A stretch of 6,175 nt of DNA, taken from assembly GCA_964547525.1 (NCBI GenBank), contig CAZJOD010000195.1:1-6175 (forward strand), read 5' to 3'. This document shows positions 1 through 5,697 of this stretch, piece after piece (the first letter of the stretch is position 1; every line of letters starts with the position of its first letter). Under the pieces are notes generated by a model, which saw nothing but the letters and a program-made list of their open reading frames with translations, ran no database searches and was not told the origin of the DNA. The DNA comes from CAZJOD01 sp964547525. Lineage in GTDB: Bacteria > Bacillota > Clostridia > JAAYHZ01. Made by a program: the position numbers and the translations under genes.

Positions 1-42
1 AGATTCAGCTTTTTTTAGGGCAAACTGGAATGTCCTCTATTC

Positions 43-61
43 GAACCGTCCCCTTTATGCA
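43..61 (+). repeat. Partial copy of the GAACCGTCCCCTT dispersed repeat
   Basis: The 19 bases GAACCGTCCCCTTTATGCA match the right end of the element at 1977-1995 at 18 of 19 positions, in the same orientation; the only difference is T56 for G. The similarity stops sharply upstream of 43, where the conserved TGAATCAAAA arm is absent, and no opposite arm is visible in 1-42. It may be a solo or eroded end, or the other arm may lie before the window. It ends six bases before the TG of the extended -10 promoter, so it occupies the -35/spacer region of the response regulator promoter. Confidence 0.75.
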
Positions 62-66
62 CTTTG

Positions 67-75
67 TGCTATAAT
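67..75 (+). promoter_or_regulatory. Extended -10 promoter for the two-component genes
   Basis: TGCTATAAT at 67-75 is a perfect extended -10 (TG-N-TATAAT). No TTGACA-like hexamer lies 16-18 bases upstream; that stretch is the C-rich end of the repeat. Transcription would start near 82, giving a leader of about 19 bases that begins just before the ribosome binding site. An extended -10 can function without a good -35, so a low constitutive supply of regulator and kinase is plausible. No copy of the box array found upstream of the transporter is visible here. Confidence 0.6.
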
Positions 76-100
76 AAATTTATATGAGGTATATGTATAA

Positions 101-775
101 ATGATATTATTTGTCGAAGATGATTTGATAATTGCATCCGGTTTGATATATTCGCTGGAACAAGAAGGTTTTTCGGTATTACACAGCACCGGTTATAAAA
201 AAGCCATTGAATTCATATCTAACAAAAAATTCGATTTGGCTATATTAGATTTATCGCTGCCCGACGGGGACGGATATCAATTATGTAAGATAATAAAGAA
301 AACAGATGATATACCTGTGATTTTCTTAACGGCAATTGACGATGAAGTTAATGTAGTAATGGGGTTGGATATGGGTGCAGATGATTATATAACCAAACCA
401 TTCAGAGTAAGAGAGCTTATATCTCGTATTAAATCGGTACAAAGAAGATATCATGGTTGCGAAGCAAAAAAAGCGTATGTTGATATACATGATTTAAAAA
501 TAAATACCGAGCAAGCGAAAGTATATAAAGGCGATAAAGAATTGGCGTTAACCGTATTAGAATATCGTTTACTCCTTATATTTGCAAATAACCAAGGACG
601 GATTTTAAGCCGAAACAAGCTCTTGGACGATATGTGGGATTTTGCAGGTGAATTTGTAAATGATAATACTCTAACGGTATATATCAAACGATTAAGAGAG
701 AAAATCGAAGATGACCCTCAAAATCCTAAAATTATTAAAACCGTAAGAGGTTTAGGATACAAGGCAGGTGATTAA
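101..775 (+). CDS. OmpR/PhoB-family two-component response regulator
   Basis: A 224-residue cytoplasmic DNA-binding regulator of the usual length for the family. The receiver domain covers about residues 1-115: acidic pocket E6-D7-D8, phosphoacceptor D50 in LAILDLSLPDGDG, switch T77 and conserved K99 in DDYITKPF. The winged-helix output domain covers about 127-222, with the recognition region around DNTLTVYIKRLREKIE and the terminal TVRGLGYK wing motif. The ATG at 101 is preceded by TGAGGT at 85-90, a moderate ribosome binding site; an ATG at 93 is out of frame. The stop at 773-775 abuts the kinase start, so the two are cotranscribed. The regulator is expected to be phosphorylated by the adjacent kinase and to control the transporter operon; the box array at 1773-1812 is the likely target. 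It resembles BceR-type regulators, but sequence alone does not fix the subgroup. Confidence 0.95.
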   Translation: MILFVEDDLIIASGLIYSLEQEGFSVLHSTGYKKAIEFISNKKFDLAILDLSLPDGDGYQLCKIIKKTDDIPVIFLTAIDDEVNVVMGLDMGADDYITKPFRVRELISRIKSVQRRYHGCEAKKAYVDIHDLKINTEQAKVYKGDKELALTVLEYRLLLIFANNQGRILSRNKLLDDMWDFAGEFVNDNTLTVYIKRLREKIEDDPQNPKIIKTVRGLGYKAGD

Positions 776-1777
776 TTGTTTCGAAACAGAGAAATAAAAC
801 TTCATATTTATATATCAATGATGATTTTAATTACCGGTACATCAGTTTGCCTTTTAATAAACGTACTTAGCGGTATCATAGCATTTTTAAGTCTTACTTC
901 ACTTTTTACATTATCTTTGATATTTACAATAAAAAGATATATACGAATGGAGCATTTGTCAAGATATTTAAGACGTATTTCAAACGGTGAATATAAGCTC
1001 GATATAAGAGATAATACCGAAGGTGAGCTTAGCGTGTTAAAAAATGAAATATATAAAGTTACAGTTACATTATATGAGCAAGCGGAATTAATGAAAAAAG
1101 AAAAAATATTTTTATCTGAAACATTATCGGATATATCACACCAAATCAAAACACCTTTGACGTCATTATCAGTTATGGCCGATCTTTTGTCTAATCAAAA
1201 TCTGCCGGCTGATAAAAGAGTAGAGTTTACAAAAAATATACGTTCACAGCTGGAAAGATTACAATGGCTGGTTTCTTCTTTGTTAAAACTTTCCAAAATG
1301 GATGCGGGTGCGATTGAATTTAAAAAAGACGCGGTGTATGTTAAAAACCTTATTGATAAAGCGGTGGAACATTTATTAATACCGATTGAGATTAAAGAAC
1401 AAACCTTAGAAATCATAGGAGATTCGAATATCAGTTTTAAAGGTGATTTTCAATGGACCTCCGAAGCAATTGCAAATATAGTTAAAAACTGCATAGAACA
1501 TACACCTGTAGGAGGAAAAATTAAAATTCTTTTTGATGAAACTCCGATATACACATTTATAGAAATTTCCGACAATGGAGAAGGTATTGACAAAGAAGAT
1601 CTGCCTCATTTGTTTGAAAGGTTTTACAAAGGAAAAAACGCTCGTAATGAAAGTATAGGTATAGGCCTTGCAATGTCTAAAAGTATTATTGAAAAACAAT
1701 CGGGTATAATTGATGTATCGAGCAAAAAAGACATGGGCTCTGTTTTTACGGTTAAAATATATAAATATGTCGTGTGA
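776..1777 (+). CDS. Intramembrane-sensing sensor histidine kinase
   Basis: A 333-residue membrane kinase that should phosphorylate the upstream regulator. Residues 11-52 are almost entirely hydrophobic and fit two membrane helices joined by only a few residues, so there is essentially no extracellular sensor domain. A short HAMP-like linker follows (about 53-105). The phosphoacceptor H122 lies in SDISHQIKTPLTSL. The ATPase domain shows the N box (N234 and N238 in NIVKNCIEHTP), G1 box SDNGEGI (265-271), F box ERFYKG (281-286) and G2 box IGIGLAMSK (294-302), so it looks catalytically intact. The TTG at 776 follows the regulator stop with no gap; AGGTG at 766-770 can serve as ribosome binding site. 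The next in-frame Met codons (from 818) would cut into the first membrane helix, which favours TTG. Short kinases of this build (BceS type) usually depend on a neighbouring ABC transporter to sense their ligand; whether that holds here is inference. Confidence 0.93.
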   Translation: MFRNREIKLHIYISMMILITGTSVCLLINVLSGIIAFLSLTSLFTLSLIFTIKRYIRMEHLSRYLRRISNGEYKLDIRDNTEGELSVLKNEIYKVTVTLYEQAELMKKEKIFLSETLSDISHQIKTPLTSLSVMADLLSNQNLPADKRVEFTKNIRSQLERLQWLVSSLLKLSKMDAGAIEFKKDAVYVKNLIDKAVEHLLIPIEIKEQTLEIIGDSNISFKGDFQWTSEAIANIVKNCIEHTPVGGKIKILFDETPIYTFIEISDNGEGIDKEDLPHLFERFYKGKNARNESIGIGLAMSKSIIEKQSGIIDVSSKKDMGSVFTVKIYKYVV

Positions 1778-1812
1778 CAAATCTGTCACATTTATAGTCA
1801 CTGAAATGTCAT
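1773..1812 (+). promoter_or_regulatory. Phased GTGAC/GTCAC box array, likely response-regulator operator
   Basis: TGTGACA-AATC-TGTCACA (1773-1790) is a perfect 7 bp inverted repeat with a 4-base spacer. Its core TGACA-N4-TGTCA fits the BceR-type consensus TNACA-N4-TGTAA (recalled from the literature) apart from one A-to-C change. Two more GTCA-containing boxes follow: GTCAC at 1797-1801 and GTCAT at 1808-1812. The four box centres are at 1776, 1787, 1799 and 1810, spaced 11, 12 and 11 bases, about one helical turn each, as expected for OmpR-family dimers binding side by side. The array overlaps the kinase stop codon and lies upstream of the transporter genes. Confidence 0.6.
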
Positions 1813-1833
1813 GTTAATCGGTTATCATTTTCA

Positions 1834-1839
1834 TAGAAT
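1834..1839 (+). promoter_or_regulatory. Candidate -10 of the transporter operon promoter
   Basis: TAGAAT differs from TATAAT at one position, but nothing resembling TTGACA lies 16-18 bases upstream (1810-1817 reads CATGTTAA). TATCAT at 1823-1828 is an alternative with an equally poor -35. A weak -35 just downstream of the box array fits an activator-dependent promoter. With TAGAAT the start would be near 1846 and the boxes would centre at about -36 to -70. The transcript would then carry the whole repeat element in its leader. Confidence 0.35.
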
Positions 1840-1849
1840 GCATCAAGGG

Positions 1850-1995
1850 TGCATTAAGGGGACGGTTCTTTTGATTCATATATATTATTATCTAATCAAA
1901 TAATATAGTATATAATAATCGAAAAAAGCCAATAAACATTAAACTTTATTAACGGATTAAAGCAAATGAATCAAAAGAACCGTCCCCTTGATGCA
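1850..1995. mobile_element. MITE/REPIN-like element with 29 bp terminal inverted repeats
   Basis: The left end 1850-1878 and right end 1967-1995 are inverted copies matching at 28 of 29 positions; the inner 23 bp (1856-1878 and 1967-1989) are perfect. The 146 bp element has a very AT-rich middle and no transposase or meaningful ORF. A second, internal hairpin is visible: a 9 bp stem pairing 1881-1889 with 1899-1907. The arm family (GAACCGTCCCCTT) is, from memory, widespread in Clostridia intergenic regions and often associated with REP-associated (IS200-like) tyrosine transposases; none is in this window. No clear target-site duplication is seen. It lies between the box array and the ABC ATPase, probably inside the transporter leader. 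Transcribed, it would form a long stem that could affect elongation or RNA stability. Confidence 0.8.
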
Positions 1996-2008
1996 GGATG
2001 CAGTAAAA

Positions 2009-2015
2009 AAGGAGG
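2009..2015 (+). promoter_or_regulatory. Ribosome binding site that fixes the ABC ATPase start
   Basis: AAGGAGG is a full anti-16S match, 8 bases before the TTG at 2024. It rules against the longer in-frame starts at 1988 (TTG) and 1991 (ATG), which lie inside the right arm of the repeat element and have no ribosome binding site. Confidence 0.85.
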
Positions 2016-2023
2016 AATTTATT

Positions 2024-2707
2024 TTGGAGATTTTAAGAGTTGAAAACTTATGTAAGGTATACGGGACGGGCAATACTGCGGTTAAAGCCTTGGATAATGT
2101 CTCTTTTACAGTGAATAAAGGTGAGTTTGTGGCCATCATAGGGCCTTCAGGTTCAGGTAAATCCACTTTATTACATATATTAGGCGGAGTTGATATCCCG
2201 ACATCAGGAAAAGTTTTTATAGACGGTGCGGATATATATGCAATGGATGAAACTCGTTTGGCTATATTCAGAAGAAGACAAATAGGTCTTATATATCAAT
2301 TCTATAATCTGATACCGGTATTAAACGTATGTGAAAATATTACCTTACCGTTATTATTGGACGGACGCAAATTAGATCAAACGCAATTGGACAGTATTAT
2401 AAACATTTTAAATTTATCGGACAGACTCAACCATTTACCTAACCAACTGTCCGGAGGACAACAGCAAAGGGTCTCAATAGGCAGAGCATTGATTAATAAT
2501 CCTGCACTGGTGCTTGCGGATGAACCTACAGGAAACCTTGACAGTAAAACCGGAGCCGAGATAATAGAACTTTTAAAACTATCAAATAAAAAGTTTAAGC
2601 AAACTTTAATGGTTATAACACATGACGAGCGTATCGCTTTACAAGCCGATCGTATAATATCAATCGAAGACGGACGTATTCAAAACGATGAGGTGAATGC
2701 CGTATGA
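2024..2707 (+). CDS. ABC transporter ATP-binding protein (LolD/MacB/BceA-type)
   Basis: A 227-residue cytoplasmic ATPase that powers the permease encoded next to it. All nucleotide-binding motifs are intact: Walker A GPSGSGKST (40-48), Q-loop Q92, signature LSGGQQQRV (142-150), Walker B ALVLADEP (161-168) with catalytic E167, D-loop NLDS (171-174) and H-loop H200. The TGNTAVKALDNVSF opening and ADEPTGNLDS are typical of the LolD/MacB/BceA/FtsE group that pairs with FtsX-like permeases. The start is taken as TTG 2024 because of AAGGAGG at 2009-2015; an upstream extension of 12 residues would be read from the repeat element and is not typical of the family. The TGA overlaps the permease ATG (ATGA, 2704-2707), so translation is coupled. 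Probably induced by the upstream two-component system. The family is certain; the substrate is unknown. Confidence 0.95.
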   Translation: MEILRVENLCKVYGTGNTAVKALDNVSFTVNKGEFVAIIGPSGSGKSTLLHILGGVDIPTSGKVFIDGADIYAMDETRLAIFRRRQIGLIYQFYNLIPVLNVCENITLPLLLDGRKLDQTQLDSIINILNLSDRLNHLPNQLSGGQQQRVSIGRALINNPALVLADEPTGNLDSKTGAEIIELLKLSNKKFKQTLMVITHDERIALQADRIISIEDGRIQNDEVNAV

Positions 2708-5316
2708 ACATAGTGAACACTTTAACTTTAAGACATCTGAAACTAAATAAGAGAAGAACAGGTATAACAATAATCGGAGTAGCACTTTCTGTATGTATGA
2801 TTACGGCAACCGCAACCTTTATGACTTCTTTTTTAGATCTAATGCAAAGGGTTACAATCGAAGATACCGGAAAGTGGCATGTAAGTTATAAAAATGTACC
2901 GGCTGATAAGATTGATATTATAACCGGTGATAAGGGTGTCGCATCTGCGGTTCTTTCTCAGGATATCGGATATGCCCCATTAGAAGGTTCCAAAAACAAA
3001 GATAAGCCTTATATATTTATCAAAGCATACGATGAGCGTGGATATTCCGATTTTAATATTAATTTGATCGAAGGTGAATATCCCAAAAACTCAAATGAAG
3101 TGGTGATTTCTTCACATATAGCTGACAATGGAAAAGTATATTACAAACCGGGAGATACGTTAAAATTAGATATTGGAGAACGTATACTGGACAGCGGGAT
3201 AAAATTAGATCAAAATAGCGGTTATGTAAATGCCACGGAAGAAAAGGTCGGAGAAAATTTGACATTTGATCATACAAGAGAATATCTAATAACCGGAATC
3301 ATATCCAGACCTAACACAGAACCTTATTGGGCACCGGGGTATACCATAGTTACAAAACTTGACCGTTCAGAAATAAGCTCCGGTGATCACACAAATGTAT
3401 ATGTGACATACAAAAATGTAAATAAAAGTTTGTATGATACCGCAATAAAAACCGCACAAAAAGCTGGTATGTCTCCTGACCACGTGTCTTATAACCATAA
3501 TTTGTTGAGGTATTATTTATTAGTTTCCGAGGATTGGATACTTGGCACACTATATTCCATAGCCGCCTTTGTAATAGCTTTAATAATGATCGGTTCGGTA
3601 TCGCTGATTTATAATGCATTTGCCATTTCTCTATCTGAACGTAGTCGCAATTTGGGTATGTTGGCAAGTGCCGGGGCTACAAAGAGACAAAAACGAAATT
3701 CAGTATTTTTTGAAGGTTTTATTATAGGACTTATTGCTATTCCTATAGGCGTTTTCTTCGGTACGGTGGGGATAGGTTTAACATTTGTATTTGTAAGTCC
3801 CCTGGTAATAGGAATGGTAAATAGTGCTCAAAAATTGACATTGGTTATTTCCTTACCTTCGATATTATCTGCAATTCTTATATCAATTTTGACAATATAC
3901 ATATCAGTGTTTATTCCGGCAAAGCGAGCCTCCAAAATTTCCCCGGTAGATGCGGTAAGAAGAGTACAAGATATAAAACTCACTTCTAAAACTGTAAAAA
4001 CATCAAAATTAACAAGAAAATTATTCGGTTTTGAAGCAGAGCTTGCCCTAAAAAATTTAAAGCGCAATAGCAGAAGATATAAATCAACTGTTTTTTCATT
4101 AGTCCTTAGCATATTATTATTTTTATCGGTATCCTCACTATCTATGCTGACACGAGAATCTGCTGATGTTGCAACTAATAATCCTCCTTATGACATAAGT
4201 CTTATGGTAACATCTGCAGCTACGCTAGAGGAAAAAATGGAATTTTTCGCCGGAGTCGGTTTGCTTGAATATGCTGATGAATTTGTAACTGAAAGGTCGA
4301 GATACATATATTATAACGCTGACAAGAATCTGGTTCCGGATGCTATAAAAACCGCTACAATAGGATCTTCGGAAGTCACCGGTGACACATTCTATATTAA
4401 TACTGTTATAAAATCCATTGGAAATGAAACCTTGGAGCGTTATGCCCGGACTGTAGGCATTCCTTCCGATGTTTTTAAAGATACTGAAAATTTAAAATGT
4501 ATTGTTATGAATACCGTTGATATAAAAGCATCCGATAAATATATACGTACCAATTATTTGAATATAAAAAAGGGCGATACACTTGATATATCATCACCTA
4601 TAACAAACGATCATGTATTTAACGCAAAATTGGAAATCGCCGCAATAGCCGCAAGCACACCGTTAGGAGAAACAGCGGTAAGATTTCCGGCTCCTTTTGT
4701 TTTATATGTATCGGACGAAGTGTTCTCAAAACTGGAATCAACTGTTCCTGAAGCTTATAGAAACAGGGAAACACCCCGAATGTATATAAAAAGTAAAGAT
4801 CCTGCAAAATTAGCCGAAAATATATATAACTATCAAAAGCAAACATCAATATCGGATATCCACATATACAATGTCAATGAATCCAATAAAAACCAAAATC
4901 GTTTTATAACTTTCGTCTATGTATTCTTTTACGGTTTTGTAGCACTAATTACAGCTATTTGCATAGCTAATATATTTAATACGGTTTCAACCGGCATAAC
5001 CTTACGTAAAAGGGAATTCGGAATGCTGCAATCTGTAGGTATGACTCCTCGAGGTTTTTATAAAATGATGAATTACGAAAGTTTATTTTATGCCATAAAA
5101 GCTTTGATTTACGGATTACCGTTAAGTTTTTTGGTAATGCTCTTAATTTATAATATATTAGGTAATTCTTTTGAATTTAAGTTTGTTATACCCTGGAGCA
5201 GTGTATTCATTGCCGTTGTATCGGTTTTTGCAATGGTTGGTGCTACTATGTGGTATTCAAGCTCTAAAATAAGAAAGGAAAATATAATTGATATGCTTCG
5301 GGTGGAAAACATATAA
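2704..5316 (+). CDS. ABC transporter permease with two FtsX-type halves
   Basis: An 870-residue membrane protein. By hydrophobicity it has about eight helices, near residues 20-42, 279-308, 335-363, 380-406, 460-480, 733-760, 796-818 and 831-852. Two large extracellular domains lie between helices 1-2 (about 43-278) and 5-6 (about 481-732). Each half is therefore one helix, an extracellular domain and three helices, the MacB/LolC/FtsX plan duplicated in one chain. The same cytoplasmic motif follows helices 2 and 6: RSRNLGMLASAGATKRQ (313-329) and RKREFGMLQSVGMTPRG (768-784). NLKRN before helix 5 (451-455) echoes the N-terminal LRHLKLNKRR. As a full pair of halves it could work with an ATPase dimer without a second permease. 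GAGGTGA at 2690-2696 is the ribosome binding site and the start overlaps the ATPase stop. It differs from BceB (about 650 residues, ten helices, one extracellular domain). Export, lipid-extraction or mechanotransmission roles are all open. Confidence 0.93.
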   Translation: MNIVNTLTLRHLKLNKRRTGITIIGVALSVCMITATATFMTSFLDLMQRVTIEDTGKWHVSYKNVPADKIDIITGDKGVASAVLSQDIGYAPLEGSKNKDKPYIFIKAYDERGYSDFNINLIEGEYPKNSNEVVISSHIADNGKVYYKPGDTLKLDIGERILDSGIKLDQNSGYVNATEEKVGENLTFDHTREYLITGIISRPNTEPYWAPGYTIVTKLDRSEISSGDHTNVYVTYKNVNKSLYDTAIKTAQKAGMSPDHVSYNHNLLRYYLLVSEDWILGTLYSIAAFVIALIMIGSVSLIYNAFAISLSERSRNLGMLASAGATKRQKRNSVFFEGFIIGLIAIPIGVFFGTVGIGLTFVFVSPLVIGMVNSAQKLTLVISLPSILSAILISILTIYISVFIPAKRASKISPVDAVRRVQDIKLTSKTVKTSKLTRKLFGFEAELALKNLKRNSRRYKSTVFSLVLSILLFLSVSSLSMLTRESADVATNNPPYDISLMVTSAATLEEKMEFFAGVGLLEYADEFVTERSRYIYYNADKNLVPDAIKTATIGSSEVTGDTFYINTVIKSIGNETLERYARTVGIPSDVFKDTENLKCIVMNTVDIKASDKYIRTNYLNIKKGDTLDISSPITNDHVFNAKLEIAAIAASTPLGETAVRFPAPFVLYVSDEVFSKLESTVPEAYRNRETPRMYIKSKDPAKLAENIYNYQKQTSISDIHIYNVNESNKNQNRFITFVYVFFYGFVALITAICIANIFNTVSTGITLRKREFGMLQSVGMTPRGFYKMMNYESLFYAIKALIYGLPLSFLVMLLIYNILGNSFEFKFVIPWSSVFIAVVSVFAMVGATMWYSSSKIRKENIIDMLRVENI

Positions 5317-5385
5317 TAATTACAATAATCTGCAATCCTCCCGATATAAAAATAAAAATATTACTGAATTAATCAGTTGAATAGG

Positions 5386-5414
5386 TTGACTTAATTATAC
5401 AAATGAAGTATAAT
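5386..5414 (+). promoter_or_regulatory. Near-consensus sigma-A promoter
   Basis: TTGACT (5386-5391), a 17-base spacer and TATAAT (5409-5414) make the best promoter in the window. Transcription should start near 5421, six bases or so before AAAGGAG at 5427-5433. The TTG at 5417, which would open a longer reading frame, is therefore upstream of the transcript and unlikely to be used. The promoter could serve a small gene directly behind it, the DUF21 gene at 5698, or both; no clear terminator separates them. Confidence 0.75.
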
Positions 5415-5438
5415 TTTTGCAATACCAAAGGAGTGACA

Positions 5439-5492
5439 TTGTTCAAATGGATGATTCGCCTATACCTGAGCGATGTTTTGAAAAATATATAA
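5439..5492 (+). CDS. Possible 17-residue amphipathic peptide
   Basis: A TTG at 5439 stands 5 bases after AAAGGAG (5427-5433) and about 18 bases after the predicted transcription start of the strong promoter. The product would be MFKWMIRLYLSDVLKNI, ended by TAA. On a helical wheel K3, R7, S11, D12, K15 and N16 gather on one side and the rest is hydrophobic or aromatic, a pattern seen in membrane-active or signalling peptides. The alternative is that this is out-of-frame sequence within the ORF at 5447, which shares the same ribosome binding site at a less favourable distance. No homologue is recognised, and a peptide this short can arise by chance. The promoter and ribosome binding site argue that something is translated here. 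Confidence 0.3.
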   Translation: MFKWMIRLYLSDVLKNI

Positions 5493-5662
5493 TTGAATTA
5501 AAAGTACCAAACAAAATAGTAATACTATTTTTATTTGGTGCTTTTTTAATTCGACTTTTAAAAATTCCGTCACAATTCCTTTTCTCCTGTTATACGATAT
5601 ATAAAGGGAAAATCAAATTTTATGATAAACATATGATTTGTATATACCACCTTTTTATATGA
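5447..5662 (+). CDS. Hypothetical 71-residue protein with one hydrophobic segment
   Basis: An ATG at 5447 opens 71 codons ending at TGA 5660-5662. The product has a polar start (MDDSPIPERCFEKY), a strongly hydrophobic segment NKIVILFLFGAFLIRLL at about residues 24-40, and a tail rich in K, F, Y and I. It could be a small single-span membrane protein. Weak points: the ribosome binding site AAAGGAG is 13 bases away, the codons look like ordinary AT-rich spacer sequence, no family is recognised, and the overlapping 17-codon frame has better spacing. It may be a chance ORF or a remnant. It occupies most of the otherwise empty gap between the permease and the DUF21 gene. Confidence 0.25.
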   Translation: MDDSPIPERCFEKYIIELKVPNKIVILFLFGAFLIRLLKIPSQFLFSCYTIYKGKIKFYDKHMICIYHLFI

Positions 5663-5697
5663 CACAATAAATATATTAGTTTTAGGAGGTTTTTTCT

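Larger units (their letters stand above)
5317..5697. other. Intergenic region between the transporter and the DUF21 gene
   Basis: Apart from the promoter and the small ORFs listed separately, this 381-base AT-rich stretch shows little. A short inverted repeat ACTGA-N5-TCAGT (5363-5377) is too weak for a terminator and lacks a T-run. No rho-independent terminator, tRNA or riboswitch fold was recognised. AGGAGG at 5684-5689 is the ribosome binding site of the next gene. Confidence 0.6.

Noticed and set aside
10..16. Run of seven T at the window start as the tail of an upstream terminator
   Set aside because: Only nine bases precede it, so no stem can be seen.
1773..1797. Perfect 7 bp inverted repeat followed by TTTATAG, read as a rho-independent terminator of the kinase gene
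   Set aside because: The stem is short and the T-tract is broken after three T. The same bases form part of a helically spaced box array, so an operator is the better reading. Some terminator activity cannot be excluded.
1406..1801. 131-codon reverse-strand frame opposite the kinase gene
   Set aside because: It lies opposite conserved kinase ATPase motifs, has no recognisable domain and is a shadow frame of AT-rich coding DNA.
1881..1920. AT-rich short repeats in the element middle as an origin or CRISPR-like array
   Set aside because: They are AT runs forming a small hairpin, with no regular repeat-spacer units.
5363..5377. ACTGA-N5-TCAGT as terminator of the transporter operon
   Set aside because: A five-base AT-containing stem with no T-run is too weak; it is probably chance.
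5417..5446. TTG 5417 as start of an 81-residue small protein
   Set aside because: It lies between the -10 hexamer (5409-5414) and the expected transcription start, and has no ribosome binding site.
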